Positions 33,054 to 41,060 of a DNA stretch of 47,262 bases are shown here, one piece after another (the stretch's first letter is position 1; the number at the start of each line of letters is the position of its first letter). The notes below the pieces were generated by a model that worked only from the letters and a program-made list of their open reading frames with translations, searched no databases and was not told the DNA's origin. The stretch is from Acidimicrobiia bacterium (GTDB taxonomy: Bacteria; Actinomycetota; Acidimicrobiia; Spongiisociales; ZC4RG35). Location: assembly GCA_025928935.1 (NCBI GenBank), contig JAICNB010000016.1, positions 1 through 47,262 on the forward strand. The letters are read 5' to 3'. The position numbers and the translations under genes are program-made.

Positions 33054-33833
33054 ATGAGCGTCGAATTCGATCTCGCCGGGGACGTCGCGGTGGTCACCAT
33101 GGACCGGCCCGACCGTTTCAACGCCATCGACGGCTCCCTCGGCGACGGTCTGGTCAGGGCCCTCGAGCGGGCGGGCGGGGAAGCCAGGGCGGTGATCCTG
33201 ACCGGGACCGGGCGCGCATTCTGCGCGGGCGCGGACCTCGCCGACTTGAAACCCCGCTACGAGGAGGGTGGCGGTCCCGAACTCGACGCCTTGCTCGACG
33301 ACGTGTTCCACCCCGCCCTCGAGGCAATCCTCGAATGCCGGGTCCCTGTCATCGGCGCAATCAACGGCGTCGCTGCCGGAGCCGGGATGGGCCTCGCCCT
33401 GGCCTGTGACCTGAGGGTGATGTCGGAAGACGCCTTCTTCACCTCGGCGTTCACCGCCATCGGCCTGATACCGGACTCAGGCACCACCTGGTGGCTGCCC
33501 CATCATCTCGGCATCTCGCGGGCCCTCGAACTCGCCCTCACCAATCGGCGACTTGCCGCTGCTGAGACCCTGGACCTGGGTCTTTGTCTCGATGTGGTAC
33601 CAGCCGATCGGCTGCTCGATCGATCCCTGGAGGTGGCTGGGCAGATGGCCGACCTCGTACCCGATTCCCTGGTCACGACGAGACGGCTGATCAGAGGGGC
33701 CGCTTCCTCATCGCTCGATGAAGCCATGAAGGCGGAGCGAGCCGAGCAAGGCCGTCTGGGCAAGACCCCCGAGCATCGCGAAGGCGTCATGGCCTTCCTG
33801 GAGAAGCGAAAGCCAGATTTCCGGGACGGCTAG
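33054..33833 (+). CDS. Enoyl-CoA hydratase/isomerase family protein
   Basis: 259 residues of the crotonase fold. VVTMDRPDRFNAIDGSLGDGL, TGTGRAFCAGADLADL (first oxyanion-hole strand), INGVAAGAGMGLALACDLRV (second) and FTAIGLIPDSGTTWWLPHHLG are visible. The IPDSGTTW version with Asp instead of Glu at the second acid position resembles the PaaG-like subgroup. A GAGGAGG site precedes the ATG. The specific reaction cannot be assigned. Confidence 0.9.
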   Translation: MSVEFDLAGDVAVVTMDRPDRFNAIDGSLGDGLVRALERAGGEARAVILTGTGRAFCAGADLADLKPRYEEGGGPELDALLDDVFHPALEAILECRVPVIGAINGVAAGAGMGLALACDLRVMSEDAFFTSAFTAIGLIPDSGTTWWLPHHLGISRALELALTNRRLAAAETLDLGLCLDVVPADRLLDRSLEVAGQMADLVPDSLVTTRRLIRGAASSSLDEAMKAERAEQGRLGKTPEHREGVMAFLEKRKPDFRDG

Positions 33834-33842
33834 TTCCATTCC

Positions 33843-33859
33843 GCGAGGAATTGCCTCGC
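33843..33859. terminator. Possible hairpin between convergent genes
   Basis: GCGAGG-AATTG-CCTCGC forms a perfect 6-bp stem between the enoyl-CoA hydratase stop and the DUF3237 stop. The stem is short and followed by only two T residues, so this is a weak call. Confidence 0.3.
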
Positions 33860-33890
33860 TTGGAGCCGCGCCGAATCCGCACAGAACGGA

Positions 33891-34298
33891 TCAGGGGCGA
33901 GCCACGTACACCTCGACCGTGAGCTTCCCCGCCTCGCCCCTGCCGAAGGCGACCCCGATCTCGTTGTTCAGCCAGGCGAGGTCTTCGTTTCCCGTCTGGA
34001 AAGTGAGCAGCTCGTGCGGCTCGGCCGACCCGTCCGGGCTCACGATGGAAACCCCGGTACCTCGATAGCCGACCGTCTCGCGCTTTTCGCCAACGGTGGC
34101 GTGAATGTCGAGGTCCATGTTCCCGTCGGACCGCAGCGTCACGAAGTCCACGCCGCTCACCGGGCGTAGACCCTCCCAATGCTCACTGGTGGCGGTGCCC
34201 TCGAAGGGGAAATCGATGCGCATCCCGGCCGGTGTGTCGCCGACGATCCTCCTCCCCATCTCGGCCTCGATCGTGCAAAACAGCTCCAGTGACGGCAT
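33891..34298 (-). CDS. DUF3237 family protein
   Basis: 135 residues with an all-beta pattern and the DUF3237 segments LELFCTIEAEMG at the start, then VTLRSDGNMDLDIHATV and YRGTGVSIV. Function is unknown; the family is often annotated as UPF0311. It is convergent with the enoyl-CoA hydratase gene and 30 bp downstream of the phosphoribosyltransferase gene. Confidence 0.8.
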   Translation of the reverse strand: MPSLELFCTIEAEMGRRIVGDTPAGMRIDFPFEGTATSEHWEGLRPVSGVDFVTLRSDGNMDLDIHATVGEKRETVGYRGTGVSIVSPDGSAEPHELLTFQTGNEDLAWLNNEIGVAFGRGEAGKLTVEVYVARP

Positions 34299-34328
34299 CG
34301 GATGTACTCCTGTCGGGATGGCGAAACG

Positions 34329-34964
34329 CTAGTGGCGGGATTGCCTGAGGAGGTCGAGCACCTCGGAATCGGAGGTTGGGCTGAAGTCCCGGTACCAGGC
34401 GCCGACGGCCATGAAACGACGTGGTTGCTCCAGCACGATCACCCGATCCGCCTGTTTCCCGATGACCGGGATGGAGTCGGCCGGTGCCACCGGGACGGCC
34501 AGCCAGACCCCGGCCGCCCCCCTTGCCCTCAGGACAGCGATCGCGGCGAGGGCTGTCGACCCCGTGGCCAGCCCATCATCCACGACGATTGCCGTCCTGC
34601 CTTCGGGATCGATGGCTGGCGCCGCTTCCCTGTAGAGACTCAGCCTCGTCTCGAGCTCGGCTCGTTCCATGGCGGCACGATCCTCGAAGAGCTCGTCGTC
34701 GATGCCCACCGAGGCCATCACCTCCCGATTCATGACCACGGCCTCGCCTTCGGCCACGGCTCCCATGGCCAGCTCGGGGTGAAAGGGGACACCCACCTTC
34801 CGTACCACTAGGACGTCGAGCTCACAGCCGAGGGCCATCGCGACCTCGTACCCGACCGGCACGCCGCCCCGGGGCAATGCGGTGACGAGGGGGTGGTCGG
34901 GTTGCTGAGCGGCGACAGCTCGTCCCAGCTTCGCCCCCGCCTCACGACGGTCGGCGAACCTCAT
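34329..34964 (-). CDS. Phosphoribosyltransferase domain protein
   Basis: 211 residues. The start MRFADRREAGAKLGRAVA and LVTALPRGGVPVGYEVA are typical of the stand-alone PRTase group often fused to or next to hydrolases. VVRKVGVPFHPELAMGAVAEGE is the hood region, and AIVVDDGLATGSTALAAI is the PRPP-binding motif. The nucleobase or other substrate is unknown. It ends 30 bp before the DUF3237 gene and starts 4 bp after the kinase-like gene. Confidence 0.88.
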   Translation of the reverse strand: MRFADRREAGAKLGRAVAAQQPDHPLVTALPRGGVPVGYEVAMALGCELDVLVVRKVGVPFHPELAMGAVAEGEAVVMNREVMASVGIDDELFEDRAAMERAELETRLSLYREAAPAIDPEGRTAIVVDDGLATGSTALAAIAVLRARGAAGVWLAVPVAPADSIPVIGKQADRVIVLEQPRRFMAVGAWYRDFSPTSDSEVLDLLRQSRH

Positions 34965-34968
34965 CGTC

Positions 34969-35955
34969 TCAGCCGTAGGCGTCTACGTACCGTTTCAACC
35001 AGGGAGTCACCTGGGCGAGGAAATCCTCCGCCTCCCCCATGGGAAGAGTGCGGGCCGCGTAGTTCATCAGCAGGATCTGCCTGGCGGCATGAAAGCCGTC
35101 CAATTGCTCGTCGTCTTCGATCGGCCAGGGTGCTATCTCCTCGAACCCTTGACGGTAGGCCGCCCTGATCTCGTCGCGTCTCTCGCTCGCCCGCGACGAA
35201 TAGAGGCAGACGGACACATCCTGACCGGGGGTGGCGATCATCACGTCTTCGAAGTCGAAGGCGTGGATACGCGACTGGATCAGATGGACGTTCCACTCGT
35301 GAAGGTCACCATGGACCACGTGAGGGAACCCATTTGCCCAGGCGTCCTTGATCACGTGCTCGCTGAGCTCACTCGCCCGGCTGATGGTCCTCCGCCGGTA
35401 CCTGTCGAAAAGATGGTCGAATCGGGCGCTCTCGATGATCACCGGGTCACTGATCGGGTCGTAGTAGAAGATTCGGTCCCAACGTCGCATGCCATCGGGG
35501 TTGGGGATCTCCCAGGTGCGACCGTGCTTCTGGAGCGAAGCGCTCACCCTGCCCAGGAGTCTGTAACCGAAGCTCCCAGCCCCGTCGGCCAGGGGTGCGC
35601 CCGGCACCCAACTGAAGAGCACACAGGGCCTGGTCCTGTCCGAATCCGGTTCCCTGGCGTCGACGACGAGTGAGCCGTAATCGTTCCTGATCGGGGAGAC
35701 CACCTCGAGGTCGGTGTCCCGATTGAGAGCGGACAACCAGGCGACCTCGTAGTCGATGTTCTTGCGTGAATCCGATTCGGGGCTCCCCACCCTCAGCACA
35801 CATTGGAAGCCGTCCGAGGTGACGACGCGATAGAGCACGTTGGAATGGGTGGCGAGATGCTCCACCGACCTGACGCGGAACGGATAATGGCGCAGCACGT
35901 CTTCCGCGAGCGGCAGCAGCCTGGCCGCCTCGTGACCAATGCGACGTTTGTCCAT
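34969..35955 (-). CDS. APH-fold phosphotransferase (SrkA/YihE-like kinase)
   Basis: 328 residues. NVLYRVVTSDGFQCVLRVGSP is the nucleotide-binding N-lobe with the conserved lysine replaced by arginine. HVVHGDLHEWNVHL is the catalytic Brenner motif (D and N) and IHAFDFEDVMIATPGQDV is the metal-binding DFED loop. Members phosphorylate small molecules or protein Ser/Thr. A GGAGAGGG site lies upstream of the ATG. It forms a small operon with the phosphoribosyltransferase gene. Confidence 0.85.
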   Translation of the reverse strand: MDKRRIGHEAARLLPLAEDVLRHYPFRVRSVEHLATHSNVLYRVVTSDGFQCVLRVGSPESDSRKNIDYEVAWLSALNRDTDLEVVSPIRNDYGSLVVDAREPDSDRTRPCVLFSWVPGAPLADGAGSFGYRLLGRVSASLQKHGRTWEIPNPDGMRRWDRIFYYDPISDPVIIESARFDHLFDRYRRRTISRASELSEHVIKDAWANGFPHVVHGDLHEWNVHLIQSRIHAFDFEDVMIATPGQDVSVCLYSSRASERRDEIRAAYRQGFEEIAPWPIEDDEQLDGFHAARQILLMNYAARTLPMGEAEDFLAQVTPWLKRYVDAYG

Positions 35956-36072
35956 CCGCGCTGAGCCCTCTCCCTACCGATGGGGGCCCAATGCCCTCCC
36001 CAAGCGAACATTCTGGTCGGTTGGCGCTCACTACATCACTGGATCTCCCGGCTCATTCCCGCCTAGCTGTGA

Positions 36073-37158
36073 TCAGACATCCAGGATCTGGTTCAGCGCC
36101 TCGACGAACCTGCGGTTCTCTTCCTCGGAGCCAACGGTGACCCTCAGCCAGCCGCCGGACATGGGCCGCACGATCACACCCCGCCGGGTGAAGAGCTCCG
36201 CCGCCTCCTCGGCGCCAAATCCCAACTCGAAGTAGACGAAGTTGGCCTGGCTGTCGGTATGGGGCAGGGAGCGCTCGGCCAGGACGCCCTGGAGGTGGTG
36301 ACGGGCTGCTTCATTGGCCATCTTGCGTCGTTCGAGCTCTCCCCTGTCCTGCAGCGACGCAGCAGCGGCTGCCTGGGCCACCTGGCCAACCGTGAATGGC
36401 GGCTGAGCCTTGCGCAACTCGAGGATCGTCTCCGGTCTTCCCACTGCGTACCCGACGCGGTGCCCGGCGAGGGCGAAGATCTTGGAGAAGGTCCGCAGCA
36501 CCAAGACGTTTGGCCGACGTAGCGCCTCTGGGACGGCGGTGGCGTACCGCTGGTCGGTCACATAGTCGTGATATGCCTCGTCGATGACCACCAAGGTCTG
36601 TTCGGGGACCGAATCGATGAAGGCCGAAACTGCATCCGCGGAGACGACGGTCCCGGTCGGGTTGTTCGGGTTGCACAGATAGACGAGCGTCGTGTCCGGG
36701 CGCAACGCCGCCCGCACGGCTTCAAGGTCATGGGTGTGATCCTCGTCGAGCGGGACCTCGATGGCATCGCTCATGGCCAGACGAGTGGCGATGCGATACA
36801 TGATGAAAGAGGGCCAGGCATAGACCGCACTCGTCCCCGGGCCGCCGACTGCAGAGGCGATGTGTCCGATCAGGCCGACGCTCCCGTTGCCGAACCAGAG
36901 ATGATCCGCAGGAACGCCGAGGAACCCGGACAGAGCGACAGTCAGAGCACGGAGGTTGTCATCCGGGTAGCGACTCGCTTCTGCCAGTGCCTTCGTCGCA
37001 GCCTCGACCACACCTGGAAAAGGCCCGTCCGGGCTCTCGTTCGAGGCGAGTTTGACGATTTCCCCGGGTGCCATCCCGATGTCGGCCGCCACCTCTTCGA
37101 TCGACCGGCCCGGGACGTAGGGGCCGATGGCGGCGACGTCGGGCCGGATTGTCGGCAT
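36073..37158 (-). CDS. hisC: Histidinol-phosphate aminotransferase-like enzyme
   Basis: 361 residues, fold type I PLP enzyme. KLASNESPDGPFP is the HisC N-terminal signature. GNGSVGLIGHI, CNPNNPTGT, DEAYHDYV and RTFSKIFALAGHRVGYAVG (PLP lysine in FSKIF) follow, with the arginine of RVTVGSEEEN at the end. HisC transaminates histidinol phosphate. Without other his genes here it could instead be an aromatic amino acid or broad-range aminotransferase. It is divergent from the E1 gene. Confidence 0.85.
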   Translation of the reverse strand: MPTIRPDVAAIGPYVPGRSIEEVAADIGMAPGEIVKLASNESPDGPFPGVVEAATKALAEASRYPDDNLRALTVALSGFLGVPADHLWFGNGSVGLIGHIASAVGGPGTSAVYAWPSFIMYRIATRLAMSDAIEVPLDEDHTHDLEAVRAALRPDTTLVYLCNPNNPTGTVVSADAVSAFIDSVPEQTLVVIDEAYHDYVTDQRYATAVPEALRRPNVLVLRTFSKIFALAGHRVGYAVGRPETILELRKAQPPFTVGQVAQAAAAASLQDRGELERRKMANEAARHHLQGVLAERSLPHTDSQANFVYFELGFGAEEAAELFTRRGVIVRPMSGGWLRVTVGSEEENRRFVEALNQILDV

Positions 37159-37171
37159 GGGTTAGAAGGTA

Positions 37172-39316
37172 ATGGATTTCGGGTTGTGGGTTCCGGGTTC
37201 TGGGTCTCGAGACGGCCCCACTCGTTATGGTTCGACGGAATTGGCCACCACTCTTCAGGTGATCGATCAGGACGGCCGGTTGGTTGGCGCGGACCCCGGG
37301 CTCGATCCCGATCTCTATCAGCGGATGTACCGCGACATGGTGCTCTCCCGGGAGCTCGATCGGCGCATGCTCGCCCTTCAGCGTCAAGGGAGAATCGGGA
37401 CCTACGCCATGTTGGAGGGCCAGGAAGCGGTGCAGATCGGCTCGGCGCTGGCCCTGGACCCGGGCGACTACGTCTTCCCCTCTTACCGGGAGCACGGCGT
37501 CCAGGTGGCGCGGGGTCTTCCCATCGATGTGCTCCTCGCCTATTGGAAGGGCCTGCCCAACGCCCGATGGGACATGGAGAAGTACCGCACCGCCATCGTG
37601 ACCGTCCCCATCGCCACCCAGTTGCCCCACGCTGTCGGATATTCCTACGTGACCAAGCTGCGTGGAGAGAACACCGTCACGGCCGTGTACTTCGGGGATG
37701 GGGCGACCTCGGAGGTGGACTTCCACTCCGGGATGAACTTCGCCGGCGTGTGGCAGACGCCAACCGTCTTCATCTGCGCCAACAACCTCTATGCCATCTC
37801 GGTGCCCTATGACAAGCAGACCGCCTCCGAGACAATCGCCCAGAAGGCCGCGGCCTACGGCTTCGAGGGGATTCGAGTCGACGGCATGGACGTCGTTGCG
37901 ATGTACCTGGCGACAAGGCAGGCAATAGAAAAGGCGCGAAACGTGGGTGGCCCGACCCTGGTCGAGGCGATGACCTACCGCTACGGGCCTCATGCCACAG
38001 CCGACGACCCCACCCTCTACCGGACACGTGAGGAAGAGGACTTGTGGCGCCGGCGAGACCCGATCGACCGCCTGCAGGGGTTTCTCCAGGAACGCGGCGA
38101 GTGGGACGAGGCGGTCGGCGAGAAGGTGCAGATGGAGACGTCGGACCTCGTGGCCGCCGCCATCGCCGGGATCGAGGCCGAGCCTCTGCCGGATCGGGAG
38201 GACGCGGTGCGTCACGGGTTCCACAAGATCCCGCGCCACGTCGTGGAGCAACTCCACTCGATGCAGGAGTCACACGGGGAGGCCCCGACGACGTTCGAGG
38301 ACGAGGAGCTCTGGTCGATTGGAGACGACCACACGCCGTCCGGCCCGACCAGTTACATGACCATGGCCGAGGCGATCAACGCCGCCCTCGACGAGGCGAT
38401 GGACCGTGACCCCAGCGTCCTCGTATTGGGCGAGGATGTCGGGCTCAGCGGCGGGGTCTTTCGAATCACCGAGGGCCTGCAGGCCCGCTACGGCGAGGAT
38501 CGCGTGATCGACACACCCCTCAACGAGTCGGGGATCGTCGGGACCGCCGTGGGCATGGCGCTGGCCGGGGCCCGTCCCGTCGCAGAGATCCAGTTCGACG
38601 GATTCGTCTACCCCGCCTTCGATCAAATCGTCAGCCACCTCGGCAGATATCGCTTCCGCACGCGGGGCACCTCCGAGGTGCCGGTCGTGGTCAGATTCCC
38701 CAACGGGGCAGGGATCGGCGCCCACGAGCACCACTGCGACTCCCCGGAAGCTTATTTCGTGCATGCCCCCGGGCTCGTCGTGGTGTGCCCCTCCACTGCT
38801 GTCGATGCCAAAGGGCTCCTCGCATCGGCACTGACCGGGCACGACCCCGTGATCTTCCTCGAGCCCAAGGTGCTCTATCGGGCAAGCCGGGAGGAGGTGC
38901 CCACCAGCCACTACACCCTGCCCATCGGGCGGGCCCGGGTGAGACAGGAAGGGGAAGACCTGACCTTGGTGACATACGGCGGCATGGTGCCGGTGGCGTT
39001 GCAGGCGGCGGGGGCGGTCGACGCTTCCGTCGAGGTGATCGATCTCCGCACCCTCTTCCCCTGGGATCGTGAGACCGTGCTCGGCTCCGTCAGGAAGACG
39101 GGCCGGCTCCTACTCGTCCAGGAGCCGCAGCGGTCGGCGGGAGTTGCCGCCGAAGTCGCCGCGGAAGTGGCCGAAAAGGCGATGTACGACCTGCAGGCAC
39201 CGATCGTGCGGATCACGGGCTTCGATGTGCCCTGGCCCCAGTTCGCCATCGAGAAGCATGCGCTGATCGACGCCGAGAGGGTGACGGCAGGGATCATGGA
39301 GACCCTGACCCGATGA
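37172..39316 (+). CDS. Fused E1 alpha-beta subunits of a 2-oxoacid dehydrogenase
   Basis: 714 residues in one uninterrupted frame. The alpha part (about 45-385) has ALQRQGRIGTYAMLEGQEA and the thiamine diphosphate motif GDGATSEVDFHSGMNF through ICANN near residue 175. The beta part starts at about 396 with MTMAEAINAALDEAMDRDPS and has VLGEDVGLSGGVFRITEGL, DTPLNESGIVGTAVGMAL and the C-terminal transketolase domain. It would decarboxylate pyruvate or a branched-chain 2-oxoacid for an E2/E3 complex not encoded here. Separate pdhA and pdhB genes are the usual state. The first about 25 residues translate a GGGTT-rich repeat, so the real start may be the TTG at 37241 or GTG at 37259. It overlaps the LOG gene by 4 bp. 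Confidence 0.9.
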   Translation: MDFGLWVPGSGSRDGPTRYGSTELATTLQVIDQDGRLVGADPGLDPDLYQRMYRDMVLSRELDRRMLALQRQGRIGTYAMLEGQEAVQIGSALALDPGDYVFPSYREHGVQVARGLPIDVLLAYWKGLPNARWDMEKYRTAIVTVPIATQLPHAVGYSYVTKLRGENTVTAVYFGDGATSEVDFHSGMNFAGVWQTPTVFICANNLYAISVPYDKQTASETIAQKAAAYGFEGIRVDGMDVVAMYLATRQAIEKARNVGGPTLVEAMTYRYGPHATADDPTLYRTREEEDLWRRRDPIDRLQGFLQERGEWDEAVGEKVQMETSDLVAAAIAGIEAEPLPDREDAVRHGFHKIPRHVVEQLHSMQESHGEAPTTFEDEELWSIGDDHTPSGPTSYMTMAEAINAALDEAMDRDPSVLVLGEDVGLSGGVFRITEGLQARYGEDRVIDTPLNESGIVGTAVGMALAGARPVAEIQFDGFVYPAFDQIVSHLGRYRFRTRGTSEVPVVVRFPNGAGIGAHEHHCDSPEAYFVHAPGLVVVCPSTAVDAKGLLASALTGHDPVIFLEPKVLYRASREEVPTSHYTLPIGRARVRQEGEDLTLVTYGGMVPVALQAAGAVDASVEVIDLRTLFPWDRETVLGSVRKTGRLLLVQEPQRSAGVAAEVAAEVAEKAMYDLQAPIVRITGFDVPWPQFAIEKHALIDAERVTAGIMETLTR
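37178..37206. repeat. GGGTT-rich simple repeat
   Basis: The segment consists of GGGTT-type units with short variations (GGGTTGTGGGTTCCGGGTTC at its core). It lies between the hisC and E1 starts, where regulatory sequence would be expected. It is read as part of the E1 gene only if the most upstream ATG is used. Confidence 0.6.
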
Positions 39317-39849
39317 TCATGCAAGGCGCCGTGGCCGTGTTCGGCTCGTCGCAGACCGTGCCCGGCTCGACCGAATGGGAGGACGCCCGACGCGCCGGAG
39401 GCCTCCTGGCCGACGCCGGGTATGCCGTCGTCACCGGTGGCTACGGAGGAACGATGGAGGCGGCCTCCAGCGGCGCGGCCGATGCAGGCGGCCATGTCAT
39501 CGGGGTCACCGCCCCAGATCTGTTCCCGGGCCGGGTCGGCGCCAACCCGTTCGTCGCCGAAGTCATCGAGGCGACCTCCCTGGCCAACCGGATCGACATC
39601 ATGATGGAGAGGTCGACTGCCACCCTCGCCCTGCCCGGATCGATCGGGACCGCCGCCGAGCTTTTGATCTCGTGGAACACCAATCACATCCTGCGGACGG
39701 CCGGGGCGCGACCCCGGATCAGCGTCGCCGTGGGGTCGGGGTGGAAGGCTCTAGCCCGGGCCATGGTCGACTCGGGCGCCTTCGAAGGCGATGTCTTCTG
39801 GGTCGAGACCGTCGACGAGGGCGTGGACCGAATCGTGACCGAGAGCTGA
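39313..39849 (+). CDS. LOG/TIGR00725-like Rossmann protein
   Basis: 178 residues. VAVFGSSQTVPGSTEW and the glycine-rich VVTGGYGGTMEAASSGA are the N-terminal signatures. LALPGSIGTAAELLISWN corresponds to the PGGxGTxxE motif of LOG nucleotide phosphoribohydrolases, with Ser in place of the second Gly. The group includes cytokinin-activating enzymes and nucleotide-binding proteins formerly called lysine decarboxylase-like. Overlap with the E1 gene suggests coexpression; the function is open. Confidence 0.83.
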   Translation: MIMQGAVAVFGSSQTVPGSTEWEDARRAGGLLADAGYAVVTGGYGGTMEAASSGAADAGGHVIGVTAPDLFPGRVGANPFVAEVIEATSLANRIDIMMERSTATLALPGSIGTAAELLISWNTNHILRTAGARPRISVAVGSGWKALARAMVDSGAFEGDVFWVETVDEGVDRIVTES

Positions 39850-39919
39850 CTAGTCAGTTGATGCCTGCCAGGGACGATCCTTGACTTCAGGTCTCCGGCG
39901 GTGATCCTCTGGATCGCTC

Positions 39920-40129
39920 ATGACCCATCTTCGAGCCAAGGACATCCCCACGGCCCACCGCCGCTCTTCCTGTCGCCGGGGGAGCCATCGATTCGATACC
40001 CCGCAGAATGTCGGGGCCGGGATCGTTCGCCGTGTCTGCGTCGCCTGTGGGTCGGTGAGCATCGACCTCACCGCCCGCGGCCCCGATGACGAAATGACCC
40101 GGCCGATCACGAGGAGCAGCCGCATCTAA
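39920..40129 (+). CDS. Small Cys-containing protein of unknown function
   Basis: 69 residues. The central segment HRFDTPQNVGAGIVRRVCVA with CGSVSIDL looks conserved rather than random: a VCVACGS knuckle plus Cys18 and His22 could bind zinc. N- and C-terminal tails are basic and Thr/Ser rich. There is no strong ribosome binding site. It sits between the LOG gene and mutT1 in the same direction, ending 10 bp before the latter. I do not recognise a named family. Confidence 0.5.
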   Translation: MTHLRAKDIPTAHRRSSCRRGSHRFDTPQNVGAGIVRRVCVACGSVSIDLTARGPDDEMTRPITRSSRI

Positions 40130-40139
40130 AGTCCCCGCC

Positions 40140-41018
40140 GTGACACGACTCGTCAGAGCCGCCGGGGGTGTCGTCTTTCGCAAGACACCCAAGGGCAAGC
40201 TCCGGATCCTGGTCGCCCACCGTCCCCGGTACGACGACTGGACCCTCCCCAAGGGCAAGGCCGACGGGACGGAGAGCCCTGAGGAGACTGCGATCCGGGA
40301 GGTCCTCGAGGAAACGGGAGCACACTGTCGCGTCGTCGCCTCACTCGGGACCACTCGCTACCGGGTGTCGGGGGGTGTCAAGGAGGTGAGCTGGTTCGCC
40401 ATGCGCCCGCTCCCCCGCAGCAAGCCCTTCAAGAAGAACTCCGAGGTCGACGCGATCGAATGGGTGTCGAGATCGAGGGCGATGAAACGTCTCACCTACG
40501 AACAGGACCGCGAGCTGATCTCCGGCACTGACCTCAAGAGCCTCTCGCAGACCGGCACGCTGTACCTGCTCCGGCACGCCACCGCCGGCGAAAGGGCCAA
40601 GTGGCAGGGCCACGACGAGAATCGGTCGCTCACCAAGAAGGGGTGGCGCGAGTCCGAGGCGATCGCCGCCTCCCTGGCAGAGGCCGGGATCGAGCGCATC
40701 CTGTCCAGCCCATACGAGCGTTGTGTCCAGACGGTCAAGCCGCTCGCCAAGGTGGTCGGGGCGCCGATCGAGACCACACCCCTCCTGGCCGAAGAGCCCG
40801 ACCTCGACGCCACCTATTTGTTGGTGGACGGGTTGGTGGGCGCCAACGCGGTCATCTCCTCTCATGGCGACGTGATTCCCGCCCTGATCAACCGCATGAT
40901 GTGGGCTGGTCTGAGCCTGGAGTCACGCTTCTACTGCTCCAAAGGCTCGATCTGGGTGGTGGAGGTGGAGAACGGGAAGTTCACCACCGGCCACTACCGA
41001 CCTCCACCCGAGGTCTAG
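40140..41018 (+). CDS. mutT1: Nudix hydrolase-histidine phosphatase fusion, MutT1 type
   Basis: 292 residues beginning with a GTG at 40140. Residues 1-135 are a Nudix domain: WTLPKGKADGTESPEETAIREVLEETGA is the Nudix box region with the REVLEETG core. Residues 140-292 are a histidine phosphatase domain with TLYLLRHATAGER, ILSSPYERCVQTVKPL and the second His in ISSHGDV. This pairing matches mycobacterial MutT1 (Rv2985), which hydrolyses 8-oxo-dGTP and diadenosine polyphosphates. The role here is inferred by that similarity. Confidence 0.9.
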   Translation: MTRLVRAAGGVVFRKTPKGKLRILVAHRPRYDDWTLPKGKADGTESPEETAIREVLEETGAHCRVVASLGTTRYRVSGGVKEVSWFAMRPLPRSKPFKKNSEVDAIEWVSRSRAMKRLTYEQDRELISGTDLKSLSQTGTLYLLRHATAGERAKWQGHDENRSLTKKGWRESEAIAASLAEAGIERILSSPYERCVQTVKPLAKVVGAPIETTPLLAEEPDLDATYLLVDGLVGANAVISSHGDVIPALINRMMWAGLSLESRFYCSKGSIWVVEVENGKFTTGHYRPPPEV

Positions 41019-41060
41019 GGCCCTGTTCTACCCCGGCCCCGATCCCATATATTTGCGCCG

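Noticed and set aside
36959-38257. A minus-strand frame of 432 codons across hisC and the E1 gene
   Set aside because: It spans two well-supported genes on opposite strands and has no domain similarity.
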